From Solen grandis (lineage: Eukaryota; Mollusca; Bivalvia; Adapedonta; Solenidae): a DNA stretch of 64,000 nt. Where the stretch lies: the NCBI GenBank assembly GCA_021229015.1, contig CM037781.1:63998581-64062580 (forward strand), in the 5' to 3' direction. Made by a program: the position numbers and the translations under genes. The notes under the pieces were generated by a model. It did not search any database, was not told where the DNA came from, and saw only the letters and a list, made by a program, of their open reading frames with translations. This document shows, in pieces, positions 1 through 11,654 of the stretch (its first letter is position 1; the number at the start of each line of letters is the position of its first letter).

Positions 1-460
1 ATATTACTTGTACACATTTTTTTTTTCTGTATGATATAAAGTCCAGGATAATCAACAGGAAGTTCTGTATTGCAGACAATTCATACTGATATTCATGCTG
101 TTTTGCGTGTATTTCTCTCATGGTAAGTCTTATTGCATGTTTAAACCAATCAACATGGCACAAACACAGACAAAAGCTAATCAAAAGCATGCCCCTAAAT
201 CTAAGCCCTGCACAGCAGAATTGATCTCATTTAGAACTGTATCAGCATGACTGTAGCATGTTGTCTGCCGTTTTGTTTCATGTTGAAATCTTCAGGTTGT
301 TTGGGCCCATTGAGAAAGTGGGAAGTAGCGCCAAATGAGGAAATGGGAACCGAAATTCAATAAAAACTTTGAAAAACAACTTGGGCATTTTTATTGAAAA
401 TACCTGGAACCATGGAATGTTTGAAGTTTTTTTGGAAGTTTATCAAATTGAAAGTTCCTT
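1..460. other. Gene-free flank
   Basis: I see no gene, RNA or named repeat here. The short open frame that starts near 369 runs straight into the repeat at 461 and shares its sequence, so it is not a gene. Confidence 0.5.
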
Positions 461-1463
461 TTTAGCTCACCTGAGCACTTTGTGCTCAAGTGAGCTATTA
501 GGATCGCCCTGCGTCCGTCGTCCGTCGTCGTGCGTCGTGCGTCGTCAACAATTTTCTTTAAACGACATCTCCTCTGAAACCACTGGACAGAATTTGATTA
601 AACTTGGCAGGGATGATCCTTGGGTCAACCTTCACAAAAGTTGCTAAAATAAACTTGATCCATGTAGAACTCTGGTTGCCATGGCAACAAAAAGAAAAAA
701 AAAATGAAAACTTTAAAAATCATCTCCTCAAAACTACTGGCCAGATTTTAAAATAAATTGGTACAGAAGTTCTTGGGTCAACTCTACCAAAGTTGCTAAA
801 ATTATTCGATCCGTAAAAAAACATGGCCGCCAGGGGCGGGGCTTATTCGCCTTATATGTATATAGAGAAACCTTTAAACAACATCTCCTCTGACACCACT
901 GGACAGAATTTGATTAAACTTAGCAGGGATGATCCTTGGGTCAACCTTCACAAAAGTTGCTAAAATAAACTTGATCCCTGTAGAACTCTGGTTGCCATGG
1001 CAACAAAATGAAAAAAAAATGAAAATTTTAAAAATCATCTTCTTCAAACTATGGCCAGATTTAAAATAAATTGGTACAGATGTTCCTTGGGTCAACCTCT
1101 ACCAAAGTTGCTAAAAAATTTCTGATCCGTAAAAAAACATGGCCGCTAGGGGCGGGGCTTATTTGCCTTATATGTATATAGGTAAAACTTTAATCAACAT
1201 TTCCTCTGAAACCACTGGACAGAATTTGATTAAACTTGGCAGGGATGATCCTTGGGTCAACCTTCACAAAAGTTGCTAAAATAAACTTGATCCATGTAGA
1301 ACTCTGGTTGCCATGGCAACAAAAAGAAAAAAAAATGAAAACTTTAAAAATCATCTTCTTCAAAACTAGTGGCCAGATTTTAAAATAAATTGGTACAGAT
1401 GTTCCTTGGGTCAACCTTTTTATCTCAGGTGAGCGATTTAGGGCCATCATGGGCCTCTTGTTT
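461..1463 (+). repeat. AGCTCACC-type element, three internal units
   Basis: The left end reads AGCTCACCTGAG (464-475) and the right end reads its near inverse, CTCAGGTGAGCG (1423-1434), followed by a T-rich GGGCC..CTCTTG tail. After the left end comes a GTCGTCCGTCGTCGTGCGTCG-like tract, then three direct units of about 316 bp starting near 557, 873 and 1190. Each unit contains the perfect palindrome GTTGCCATGGCAAC. Open frames on both strands here (73, 92 and 141 codons) recur in the copy at 28 kb and carry no recognisable protein domain. I infer a non-autonomous mobile repeat; its class is not determined. Confidence 0.8.
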
Positions 1464-1742
1464 TCTTTCTCAGACCTCATGTTGAATATGTCAAAAAATA
1501 AATCACAGGATTCCATTTCGAGGGTGAGAGCGAAACTAGGGTAAGTGCTTATATATCTATATGTACTTAGCCTTATAGTTTCGATCACACTTCTCGATTT
1601 GAAAAAAGGCGGCAAGCCTAAAGCTCCTTGATGTCAGACAGATTTGTTTTTGGTTGTGTAAAAAATATTTATAATTTAGTTTTAAACTTATTTGTTTTAC
1701 ATTGATTGGGAAACAAGTTTTTACTTCAACTTAAACTAATCC

Positions 1743-1866
1743 CTCGTGATGGTTCCTGGGTTGGACCAGTACTTAGTACCAGGGAAGGTAATGAAAAATC
1801 CTTAGATCCAACAGGGTTCAAATCTGCTGCCAGGTACATTACCATTGGACCATGGGGCCATTAAAG
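1743..1866 (-). repeat. tRNA-related SINE fragment (third family)
   Basis: The segment around TTCCTGGGTTGGACCAGTAC is shared with a better-preserved copy at 47070-47260. GGGTTCAAATC resembles a B-box remnant. This is a degenerate fragment and its orientation is tentative. Confidence 0.4.
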
Positions 1867-2222
1867 ATTGTAACTGAATGAATAATGAAGCAGTCAGATT
1901 TATATTTTTAAAATCATCTCCTCTGAAAATAATGGTCAGAATTTAATTATCTTTGGCATAAGTGGTCACCTCAAAGTCATCTACCATAATTGCTAAAAAT
2001 AAAGTTGATCGTTTGAAAAATGAGGTCCCCACAGGGTTGGCGAATTTCCTTATAAATATACTCTATAGAGAAACTTTCAAAATTCTTTGTCTATGACACC
2101 AATGGTAAGAATTAAATTTAATTTGGCACATGTAGGCACCACATGACTGTCTACCAAAATGCTGAATTAAAGTTGATCTTTTGAAAAATGGGGCCTATAG
2201 GGGGTCGGCAAGTTTCCTTAAA

Positions 2223-3067
2223 CAGTAGAAAATTGTTATCTTGACATTTAGGAAATCATTATTTTTATGTCGAGATATGTATATGTCAACATATGAATTT
2301 ACATGTACCTGGAACCATGTTAACAATGATTCACAAATTTTACAAATATAACAGTTTGCAACATTTTAATGTTGTAATTGATACTAATTGCAGTGGTTGG
2401 GGACATAATCTACGAAAGTGTGAAAACTTAATACGGCAATACTGAATATTCGCATGTCCGTGAGCGTGTCGGCATGCGGCAAGATAAACACATAGTTTCA
2501 GGTGAGAATTTACCCATCTGGACCAAAGAAATATGTCGACATAAAAAAATCTCAAGATACAAAATGTCAAGATAAGAATGGGTTTTTTTATTAGCTCACC
2601 TGAGCACAGCTCAGGGTGAGCTTTTGGGATACTTGATTGTCCGTCGTCAGTCGTCCGTCAACAATTTAGATGTTTACACACTAGAGGCCACAATTTTGAT
2701 CCAATCTTCCTCAAACTTGGTCAGAATGTTTGTCTTGATGATATCTTGAACCCTTTCGAAAAATGGCCCATACTCTGAGGGCAACATTTTTGGTCCAATC
2801 ATTCTCAAACTTTGGCAGAATGTTTGTCATGATGATATCTTTTGTGGATGGGGTCAGAAAATTCCTGAACATTGTTTCACCTCATCATCTTAATTCTAAA
2901 GCAATCTGTTTTGTACAGGCAATGAATGATACTTTTCTCAGGTGAGTGATCTAGGGCCATCTTGGCCCTCTTGTATTTTTAATGGAGAAAAAATTCGGGA
3001 CTTTCAATGTATGTTGAGATGTACTAAATGTTGAGACTCACAATGTCGACATAACGAGTCTCAATTG
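2223..3067. mobile_element. Tigger/pogo-like TIR element, copy 1
   Basis: The ends are inverted: CAGTAGAAAATTGTTATCTT at the left against CAATTGAGACTCGTTATGTC reading in from the right. The right flank is TA; the left flank is AA, probably a decayed TA. Internal text (2394-2580) is shared with the element at 10390-11273. It holds a nested AGCTCACC element at 2593-2975. No transposase is visible. Confidence 0.6.
2593..2975 (+). repeat. AGCTCACC-type element nested in Tigger-like element
   Basis: The left end is AGCTCACCTGAG at 2593 and the right end is CTCAGGTGAGTGATCTAGGG near 2938, followed by a GGCCCTCTTG tail. It holds about two short units (TTTGGTCAGAATGTTTGTC-like). It sits entirely inside the element at 2223-3067, so it is the youngest of three nested layers. 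Confidence 0.65.
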
Positions 3068-3363
3068 TATATTCTGTAAAGAAAATGTCAAAATCTTCTT
3101 CTTTGAAACCATTGATTAGAATCTAATGTCATTTGGCATGTATGGTCACCTGATGGCCGACTACCATAATTGCAAAAAAAGTTGATCCCTTGGAAAATGA
3201 ATCCCTGGAGGGTCGGCTAGTTTCCATATATACTCTTGATAAAACTTGAATCTGGTTGCTGCTGGAAGAAACCAGGTAAAATCGTTTTAAATAAGTTTAT
3301 ATACTCTGGGGTGAGCCATCTTAGGGGCCATATGCTTTTCTCAGATAAGCAGATTCGACTAGA

Positions 3364-3560
3364 CTTGACTATTTGAGTTTACCGTTGCTTCGACAGTATT
3401 TCAGTCATATAGCAACGTCAAGGTAATTACAGGTGGAGGAAGACCCCAAATGCACGGAGGCATCTGGATAGAACCACTGACCTATCGCAAGCCAGCTGGA
3501 AGGCTTTCTCACATGAAAATCCAAATGACCCTGCCGGGATTCGAACCCACACAGTGAGGG
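3364..3560 (-). repeat. SINE family 1, 5'-truncated copy
   Basis: Read on the minus strand, it shares the body of the full copy at 51800-52058: the B box region GGGTTCGAATCCCGGC, the ATTTTCATGTGAGAAAGCC segment, and the AGCTGG/CGACG/GACTGAAATACTGTCGAAGC tail. The A box and the tRNA 5' end are missing. Confidence 0.7.
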
Positions 3561-4662
3561 GCTGACCCCTGTGAAAATGACGAGCAGTTCAAGAAAAGTT
3601 CTTGCACTGCTCAAGGAGTGAGTGTGAAAGAAGCAGATATATAATATAATTTTGCATGATGATTTAATCAGGAATTCAATAGAGATCATAAAGGATTAAG
3701 TCTCACAGGCAATTAATGCATATAAAAAAGACTGTGTCTCTCGCTACTTTCTGTAATGGTGAAGCATAATTTATTCTTTCACAGAAATACAGATATTCTG
3801 TCCATGGAAAAATTTCAAGTTTGCGTAAAACATGTATGTTAAGTGATGTTCCTGTATGACCCTGGTGATCAGAAACTTGTGAATTGTGGCCATTTTAAGG
3901 TTATTCACATAACCCCAGGAAATATCAGTACCCTTGCTGTTTCCAGAGAAAAAAAAAATGGATGAAAATGATTGAATACACAGATTATTACTGTAGCGTT
4001 TAATTAGCACTTCATCAGGCTGTATTGCATATATCATGTGGGATTTTCAGTGATCCTGTGATGAGCAGCTGGATCCATTTATCATGGCTTATCAACTGAT
4101 AATTATGTTATTGATGTCTTGGTGATGATTATATGTCACTAGGACAAGGGGTTGTGGGGATGGTTACTAGATGGAGATGAAAATACTGACACTAACCAGG
4201 CTTCAAATACTTTATTTTCATTTTTTTTTTTCAATTAGTATAAGGTTTGCAGACTTTATATAAGGTATTGTAATAACAGTTGTATCTTTCCAAGTTGCCT
4301 AAAATAATAGAAAGCATAAAAATTTTTAGAAGAAATGAAGGCCATTCACTATAAAAAAACATTCTTACAATAACATGTTTACAACATTTCTCAGGGTCAA
4401 TAAACAAGCATTTTCAGCATCACTTAATGTCTTAAGAGTGGGCCTGTTTTTGCTCATACAAGAGTGTGTTTAGACTTCACACTGTCAGCATGGCAAAGAA
4501 AAATCCACGGTTTCATATACCATTTTAGGTCAATTAACATTCATTAAATCAATTAAGTTTGTACAAGAATATTAGGTAAAGGGTTATCATGCAAAGTCAG
4601 TGGGTAAAATCTGAAAACTACCACAAAAGGTAATTAATCCTACCCCTGCACTCCACCTTATT
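3561..4662. other. Gene-free stretch
   Basis: Open frames here are short and show no domain, signal peptide or splice context. A segment near 4490-4580 resembles text near 10350 and 15160 and may be an old, unnamed repeat. Confidence 0.4.
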
Positions 4663-4949
4663 TTAACCCTTTCCCTCATAGAGGAAACCATGGAAAGACC
4701 TATGCGAACAACTAAAATCAGATCAGTCTGCGAGTAACTCGCAGGCTGATCAGGTTTTATGCTGTTCGCTGCTCCTCAGTGGTCTGGAAATGAGGATTTT
4801 ATAATTAAATTTGGTAAGGTTTAACTGTGGTTTTCTGCAGATCAGGCTTTATGTGGTACCTACTGAGTGCGTCAAAATGAGTCTATATGAGGGAAAGGGT
4901 TAAGAGTACCTACTGAGTGCGTCAAAATGAGTCTATATGAGGGAAAGTT
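4663..4949. mobile_element. TTAA-bounded MITE, copy 1, with duplicated right end
   Basis: The element body (4667-4899) lies between TTAA at 4663-4666 and 4900-4903. The ends are CCCTTTCCCTCATA and, at the right, TATGAGGGAAAGGG, an exact inverted pair. A TTAA target and a CCC start suggest a piggyBac-type mobiliser (inference). An internal palindrome around GCGAGTAACTCGC can form a hairpin. The last 42 bp or so are repeated in tandem at 4906-4947, so this copy has two right ends. Confidence 0.8.
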
Positions 4950-5680
4950 TAGCTGCTTTAGACACTTTATTTATGCCTTTTTTGACTTCATATATGAAAT
5001 GCTTCACAGATAATCATTTGTATATCAGTTATAACCATTGTGCAGTACCCATCATTTAAATTCCCTTAAAAATATTTCTTGTTAATGAAACAGTGGTCTT
5101 AAGATTCTTTGAGGTCGGATGGGATCGGCAAAAAAAAATAAAAATTGAAGAATTGCCGTATTTGAGGAATCATTCATATGTAAAAATTTAATGTTGATAC
5201 CTAGATGTGGTTTTTTTCATTATTCAGCGAAGCAGTATATAAAATTGATTTTGACCTTTTCTTCAACCTATCAAATGTTGGTATGCAAATGAGCAAGAGG
5301 AAATGCAATGCGATCATTGGATTGCATAATTTATTTTTAGGATATTTAGGATATTCCAATTTAAAAATGGGAGTTTCAAGTTGTGTATATCTTTCTACTT
5401 GATATAAGAGGTTTCTTTTTCAGTTTGAACATGAACGGTAAAACAGTAATAAAATTAAACACTTCCTTATCAATTTAGGAATGATGCTTTGGCAATATGA
5501 TTTAAAAAACAACTAAATAAGAAGCAGGTGTATGTCTATTTTTAGCCACAATTTTTCTAATTTGTTAAAATGTACTCAGCCTTCAGGGGATGTAACTACT
5601 GCGGAGAAGTTGTGTAGTTTATTGTGTGGATTTGGAAACAATAATCGGATATACGTGATTTATGGTCTTTAAGATTTGTT
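4950..5680. other. Gene-free stretch
   Basis: AT-rich sequence with no recognisable gene or repeat. The 65-codon frame at 5205-5402 has no supporting features. Confidence 0.4.
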
Positions 5681-5681
5681 T

Positions 5682-6458
5682 TTATACCCCCCACAAACAT
5701 AGTTTGGGGGGGTATATAGGAGTCACTATGTCGGTCAGTCGGTCCGTCCGTCTGCTGTTTTTTTGTCCACGCTATTTCTCAATAACTACTGGATGGATTT
5801 CAATCAAACTTCATAGAAAAGCTTCACTGGTGAGCATAGATGTGCATATTATGAAATTGTTACGGTTGATTGACTTTCTTTTGAGTTATGGCCCTTTGCT
5901 GATTTTCTGGAGTTTTCTTTGTCCACGCTATTTCTCAATAACTACTGGATAGATTTCAATCAAACTTCATAGGAAGCTTCAATATCAAGCACAGATGTGC
6001 ATATTATGAAATGGTTACGGTTGATTGATTTTCTTTTGAGTTATGGCCTTTGCTGATTTTCTGGAGTTTTCTTTGTCCATGCTATTTCTCAATAACTACT
6101 GGATGGATGAATGCACTTTTTGGGCTTATTCTTCCACATATCAGCTTTTATTGATATCTTTAATTATACTACTCAGTCAAATTTTATGGGAAGCTTCACT
6201 AGCTCTTCACTTAGAAACAGCCTTTTGGTGACACACTTCTTTTTTGTTTAATTCAATGTTGCAGATTTGGTAGATTTGGGCTTCATTAATATAAGAACAA
6301 TTTTGATTTGTATAAAAAGATTATTATTGTGAAATAGTTTTGTGTAATATGTCAATTGAAAACATCAATTCATTGTGACTTACCTCCTATAGCTGGGCTC
6401 TTGATTGTAAACAAAGGCTGTGTGGGGGGTATTCATCACCTTTAGTGATAGCTCTAGT
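5682..6458 (+). repeat. CCCCCCACAAAC-type repeat with internal tandem units
   Basis: It opens with a C-run/G-run inverted pair (5685-5712, ACCCCCC against GGGGGGT) followed by a GTCGGTCAGTCGGTCCGTCCG tract. It then has three direct units of about 155 bp starting with TTTGTCCACGCTATTTCTC near 5762, 5918 and 6072. It ends with TGTGGGGGGTATTCATCACC. The plan (GTC-rich leader, then direct units) parallels the AGCTCACC elements, although the ends differ. The open frames across the units are repeat artefacts. Confidence 0.65.
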
Positions 6459-6461
6459 TGT

Positions 6462-6712
6462 TGTTGTTGTATTAGGGTTTACCGTCTCTGCGATAGTATT
6501 TCAGTCATATAGCGATATCCAGCTTATTACAGGTGGAGGAAGACCCCTAGTACACAGAGGTACCCGGGTAGAACCACCGACCTACTGCAAGCCAGCTGAA
6601 GACTTCCTCACATGAAAAATCGAAGTCCCTGCCGGGATTAGAACCCACAGCGGTGAGGGGCTGAGAGATTTGTAGTCCACGACTGTAACCACTCGGCCAT
6701 GGTGGCCCCTTC
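6462..6712 (-). repeat. SINE family 1, near full-length copy
   Basis: On the minus strand the 5' end is a tRNA-like head with A box TGGCCGAGTGG (around 6695-6705) and a B box remnant GGTTCTAATC. The family body follows, then an (ACAACA)n-type tail, seen as TTGTTGTTGTTG at 6459-6470. It abuts the right end of the preceding repeat. Confidence 0.8.
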
Positions 6713-8400
6713 AGTTTTGCTTGTTAACGCTTTGTTACATATGAATTGTCTTTGCCTAAAAAAATCAGGAAGTGCATAATATTTAATGGAAGTTTGTAGA
6801 TTATAGCTTTTTTTTAGTTTGTAAATTAAATCCGTTTTGTTATATACTAGTAGTCTTCATAATACCTCCCATAATCTTGGCATTTATAAAGTTTACATTT
6901 TTGTTAACAATTTCAAACTTTATAATAGTTTTAATTTGTTCTACATATTACAATTGACAATTATTTAGCTAAGCCAAATATCTTTATTAAAGACATTTCT
7001 TGTATTTTATGTTTAACCTTTAAAAGCACTAAATCTTGTTCTTTTAAATATGTAATGTTTTGCCAGTAGAAAAAATAATGCAAGCATAGCATTCAGTTTG
7101 AGAATTAAGTTGCAGAAGGTTCTTTTATTTACCAGTTGATTGACAACCTTTATTTTAGTGTATGTATATATGGCAGCAATGCGTTTTACATGCTTGTATT
7201 CAACACTATTAAGCCGTTGTTTGATTGATAGTGTACATCTCTCTCACTGTCTCTTTTTCTCTACCTTTCTCACAAATAAACAAAATTGGTTCTTTTAATG
7301 ACAATTGATTAATCAGGAGGACCCGTCCACAGTTTGTTACATGATCGGAAAGTGTGAAAATATGTTTTACACGGCCATGTTGTTACTATGAATGCCTACT
7401 GTTTCTCCGAAGTTTTGACAATGTGTGAAAACAAATATGAAACCATCTTGGTCAAGGTGTTTATCGCAGTGACAGGTGGTCATGGGGCTGAAATATGGTT
7501 TCCAAGGAGAGACAGGTAGGTTTGATAACAACTTCGAAGAATCGCACAGACATTATTATAGGATATCCTATCTAGGGACGGACACATAGCTCGAGGAATC
7601 CAAAAATCACGTGTTTGAAGAATCTCCCTAACATTTATATAGATTAAGAAGGGCTAAATCAGCTTGGACTGAGCATGTAGCTTGAGTCATCGCTGATGTT
7701 CAATAAAAAACGCCACATTGAGGAATCGTGAAAACCAATGTATCCAAAACGTTTGAACTGAAGCTGTGTATGATCTGCAGTTTTGAAAATTGTGAAAAAT
7801 GGCTTTTGCAGTTGAAGGTTGCTTTGTGCAAAAAAATAAAAGTGAAATTTTCTTAGAATTACAAATAGAATAACATCATAGATTTTAGTTGTTACACCAT
7901 ACCTGCTGTGTACAAGAATAGATTAGCCAAGTGGAGTTGGTGTCTAGATTAAATAACGTGGAAGATATATTACGGATAATTATAATTTTGACCTTTTCAA
8001 TATTAAACCTCATACTTAAGAACTTGGAATATATGACGCAATTTAAGGTAACAGAAAAGTGATAAAGCTTGTATAAAAATTCAAATGAAAAATAATCAAA
8101 ATAAAATACAGGGTTGACATTCTGTGTGCTCATTAGCAGATGATATTTATATTTTACAAAAAGATTGTAAATATTAGACAGCACACTGTCAGCGATACCT
8201 CCGAATATCACCTTTGATTTTATACTGCACTTCGTATTGAACTACGATACTTTTCTTTGCAAGCTGTTTATAAACCTATTGCCTTTTCATATTTTCTGTC
8301 TCTTCCTAAGTCAACCATTTATATGCTTAGAAACAGTAATTTTACCGTGCCAAATCACATTGTTAGTGTTTTATGAAAGTTGTTAATAATGGAATAGGTT
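6713..8400. other. Stretch without recognised gene
   Basis: Apart from the weak exon candidate at 7388-7515 I see no feature. The 108-codon minus frame at 7885-8211 is AT-rich and has no domain or splice context. Confidence 0.4.
7388..7515 (+). other. Possible coding exon, unrecognised
   Basis: A frame starting at the ATG of 7388 stays open for 42 codons and ends exactly at a consensus-like donor, GACAG|GTAGGTTTG. The frame is open for 11 more codons upstream of the ATG. The product would be mixed in composition, with a hydrophobic stretch near residues 19-25. I recognise no family and see no matching acceptor, partner exon or promoter. A chance open frame beside a chance donor is equally possible. 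Confidence 0.18.
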
Positions 8401-8575
8401 ATAGCTAGCTCCCTTGCTTGGGGCTTAGAATATAAGGGTAGTTCTAGGACTGGTTGGCCTGGTGTCAGGATAATGTGACTGGGTGTGGTATCATGCAATA
8501 TGTCTAAGGTGTGATATTGCAGTGTGGCAGCACTATATCTGTGTCAAGTAATATAGTCTCCAAATGACTGAAATA
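8401..8575 (+). repeat. SINE family 2, first part of a split copy
   Basis: This matches the body of the full copy at 44820-45126, from the CTCCCTTGCTTGG segment through GTCTCCAAATGACTGAAATA. It stops at the TA where the next element begins, and resumes at 9376. The tRNA-like head is missing. Confidence 0.75.
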
Positions 8576-9375
8576 CAGAAGAACCTTGTTAAATTGAAGT
8601 CCTTGGGACCAAGCTGAAAACTTTGAAATAACGATTATTCGGATTTGAAATCGATGGAAATTTCAGATTGTGGCGTGCATGTCTGCGTTTTCATTACCGT
8701 GTATATTGTGGAAATCTTTATGCCGTGAAAAACCACCTATTAGGTGTACATATATACTATTTGCAAGTTTTGAAAAGTAATGAAAATATGTCATGATCTA
8801 CTTAGATGCTTCTGACGAACATAATCATTCTACCATGTCAAGCAATGATACATATTTTTACGTCGATCTGCTGCTTCGGGTAGTGTCGCGTGCTGGTGAC
8901 GAACGCTATGATATGGAATGTACTAAAGATCTGACACCTGGATTTATCTGCTGGCACGTGCATATTATGCAACCTGTCAGACATCGATTAGCAATAATCA
9001 TCATTTCCGGTGGGACACACGTTGCCCAACCCAATCTCGACAAAAGGTGTGAAAAACTTGCCTGAGCTATCACTCTAGGTGCCTCCGCAAAATAACATTG
9101 GTTACTGACTTGGATAGATTGATAATAAGGACGATAATTAGTTCACAAAAATTTATGAAATTTGATTTCGAAATAAAAATTGAAAATTGTACATGAATTG
9201 CGACCTCGGGACCGGGATTTTTACTTCGAAATAGCTAAAAAATCGAAATAACGAAATTCGGATTAAACATTTTATTTTTAGTTAAAATAAGAAGGGAAGA
9301 AATCGGGACCGAAAATAAACTTCGAAATGGCGAGGAATTTGGTTTCACAATGTTCGGTTTGGCGAGGTTCTACTG
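8576..9375. mobile_element. Tigger/pogo-like TIR element inserted in a SINE
   Basis: The ends are CAGAAGAACCTTGTTAAATT and, reading in from the right, CAGTAGAACCTCGCCAAACC. TA lies on both sides (8574-8575 and 9376-9377). The 800-bp interior holds a 90-codon plus frame (8793-9065) that matches no transposase I recognise. Internal phrases such as CGAAATAACGAAATTCGG echo the ends. The interrupted SINE on either side proves the boundaries. Confidence 0.75.
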
Positions 9376-9411
9376 TACTTCTATCGGGATTTTAAACCAA
9401 ACAAACAAGGA
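9376..9411 (+). repeat. SINE family 2, remaining tail of the split copy
   Basis: TACTTCTATCGGG..TTTTAAACC followed by AAACAAACAA corresponds to the TACTGTCGGTGGGACGTTAA plus (CAAA)n tail of other copies. It continues the SINE that stops at 8575. Confidence 0.65.
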
Positions 9412-10389
9412 ATTTTACGCTATGTTACGGCATGCTCCTGTCGGTGTGTAATCGTAAATTTAAAGTGTTTATCCTTCATTCTATATGTAGAGATGCAAGA
9501 CATGTTAGAATCTTGTATATATAGCCTGTCATAGGCTCTTACTTACACACTGTTTATTCCTCTTTTATTGAAACTGTTTACAGTCTAGATCCTCTGGTTT
9601 TGTTTACAGACTTTTAAAAGTTTCCTCTCTTTCTCAATACTTCCAATTGTTGTCTTCAAGCAAAGAAAGAAGTCAATGACTTGACAAGAATCAGAATCAA
9701 TAAAGTGGATTTCAGACAAACAGAAAGGAACACTATATGATAATGGCTCTTCAGGGTGGGGGATTGTAAATTGTGTTGTAGAACAATGGGGCTCTTATTG
9801 AGCTGAAACTGTATCTTTTATTATTGTATACAGAGTTGTCGATATTGTTTTCAGCTGGTATGGATTTCATGATATACAGGAGTTGACAGAACTATGAGGG
9901 GTGTTCACAAAATTCGCCGAAAAGTGCTCACATTTCTTTATTACATGAACGAAATATCTGACAGTTATGACCAGTAAAATTTAATAAAATAGCAGTTAAT
10001 TAAAAAAATTCACATGAATCGCTTGCCGTACAGTTGTAACAATAGTAACATCATCAAATGATTCCCGCCCAACACAAAACCATGTCAAAATCATTATTCA
10101 TACATATTCACATTAAATGAAGGACACTGCTTATTCTATTCCTTATCCTATTCACAATATACAAACAGACACATGTCACATATATATATTTATTTAGCAT
10201 GTCATGTTCAATAAATAAGTACATTCATGTACCGCATTCAGACTTGTTTGATGCCTTGGCAAACAGAGCAGACCCAGATCAGACAGAGCTCCCCAACTGG
10301 GTATGCTTCGTTTGGTCATTCAACATTGAAGCTTAGATTCAATTCATTCTGCACGGCAAAGAAAAATTCACTGGTTCATAATGATTATA
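9412..10389. other. Stretch without recognised gene
   Basis: No gene seen. The 23-bp phrase GCAAACAGAGCAGACCCAGA.. near 10259 recurs near 15106, which indicates an old dispersed repeat. Confidence 0.4.
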
Positions 10390-11273
10390 CAGTTTAGACT
10401 CGTTATCTCTGACATCATGTAATTATCATTTCTATTATGTCGACATATAAATATGTTGAATTTACATGTACCTGGAAACATGTGATCATAAAATAATATA
10501 AACAATCATTGACAATTGGCACAATTTGTTTATATTGGCCCTATATACCTAAGAAAATAGGCTTACCATATATATTAAAGCCTAAACTGAGTTGTTTTTT
10601 TATGTAGATGTCTAATGCCTAGCTGTGATGAAGTGTAAGATTCTCTCAGTATACTACCAAACGGCATTGACGTAGATCAGAAGTATCCTGCAAAATAGTT
10701 TGTACTTTTTAGCTCACTTGAGCATTTGTGCTCAGGATGAGCTTTTGTGACTGACTTTTGTCTATCTTGTGTCATCCGTCGTCAACAATTGCTTGTGAAC
10801 AATCTAGAGGCCACATTTTTGGCCAATCATCATGAAAATTGGTCAGGAAGTTTGTCTACATGATATCTCGGATGAGACAGAAATTGGGTCATGTGGGGTC
10901 AAAAACTTGGTCAAATCTTAGAAAAACCTTGTGAACACAATAGAGGCCACAGTTTTAGCCCAATTTTCATAAAATCTGGCCTGGTTGGGGACATAATCTA
11001 CGAAAGTGTGAAAACTACCACTGCAGCGATACTGATTTTTCACACCTCCGTGAGCATGTCGGCACATGTCGAGATAAACACATAGTTTCAGGTGAGAATT
11101 TATCCATCAGGACCAAAGAAATACGATGCGATATAAAAAATGTTGAGATACAAAATTTTATATAAGAATGAATTTATATTGTAATAGAGAAAAAATTCAG
11201 GACCTTGAAAATAAGTATGTCGAGATAGACTCAATGTTGAGACTCGCGATGTCCACATGATGAGACTCAGCTG
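10390..11273. mobile_element. Tigger/pogo-like TIR element, copy 2
   Basis: The ends CAGTTTAGACTCGTTATCTC and, from the right, CAGCTGAGTCTCATCATGTG are inverted, with TA on both sides (10388-10389 and 11274-11275). The interior segment from 10984 to 11170 (GGTTGGGGACATAATCTACG onwards) is shared with copy 1 at 2394-2580. A truncated AGCTCACC element (10707-10980) lies inside. No transposase is seen. Confidence 0.7.
10707..10980 (+). repeat. AGCTCACC-type element, right end lost
   Basis: The left end AGCTCACTTGAGCATTTGTG is followed by one or two units with GGCCACATTTTTGGCCAATC-like text. No right end is visible. It lies inside the Tigger-like element at a different site from the nested copy at 2593, so the two insertions are independent. 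Confidence 0.55.
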
Positions 11274-11654
11274 TACCAATTTAACCTTTTACTTCATGAA
11301 TTTTCATGAGCAAACTAACATACTTAACTTAAAGTAGGATATATTATCATGAATTTCTTTGTCATTATAATTGAACATTCTTAAAATATAAAAGATTTGC
11401 AAATTGTTTTGTTTATCCCAGAAAAAGTTATTTGAAAGTTATGTTTCCACTGTTGAATTACACTATATACTGAAAAAAAAAACTGTTTTTACTATCAACT
11501 GCAGGGCTATTCCTAGGCTCCGAGAAAAGGGAGAAGTGACTTCTCTCTCAGCTCAGAGGAGGGAAAAGTGGAGAAACATCAGGGAGAAGTGAGAAATTTT
11601 ATGTGGAATATTGTATTTAGTGTTAACGCCCTAGTTTCTTTCTACCATTCTTTC

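Larger units (their letters stand above)
1895..3345 (+). repeat. Degenerate AGCTCACC-type array, split by insertions
   Basis: Units of about 165 bp begin near 1905, 2075 and 3085. They share phrases such as CTACCATAATTGC and AAAGTTGATC, and end with GGTCGGC and TTTCCTTATA-like text. The array is interrupted exactly between the second and third units by a Tigger-like element (2223-3067). It closes at 3308-3330 with a GGTGAGCCATCTTAGGGGCC right end like that of the intact elements. I infer an older relative of the element at 461. Confidence 0.6.

Noticed and set aside
3405..3689. 94-codon minus frame and similar frames at 56213, 60255 and 51760
   Set aside because: They share the same residues because they are translations of SINE family 1.
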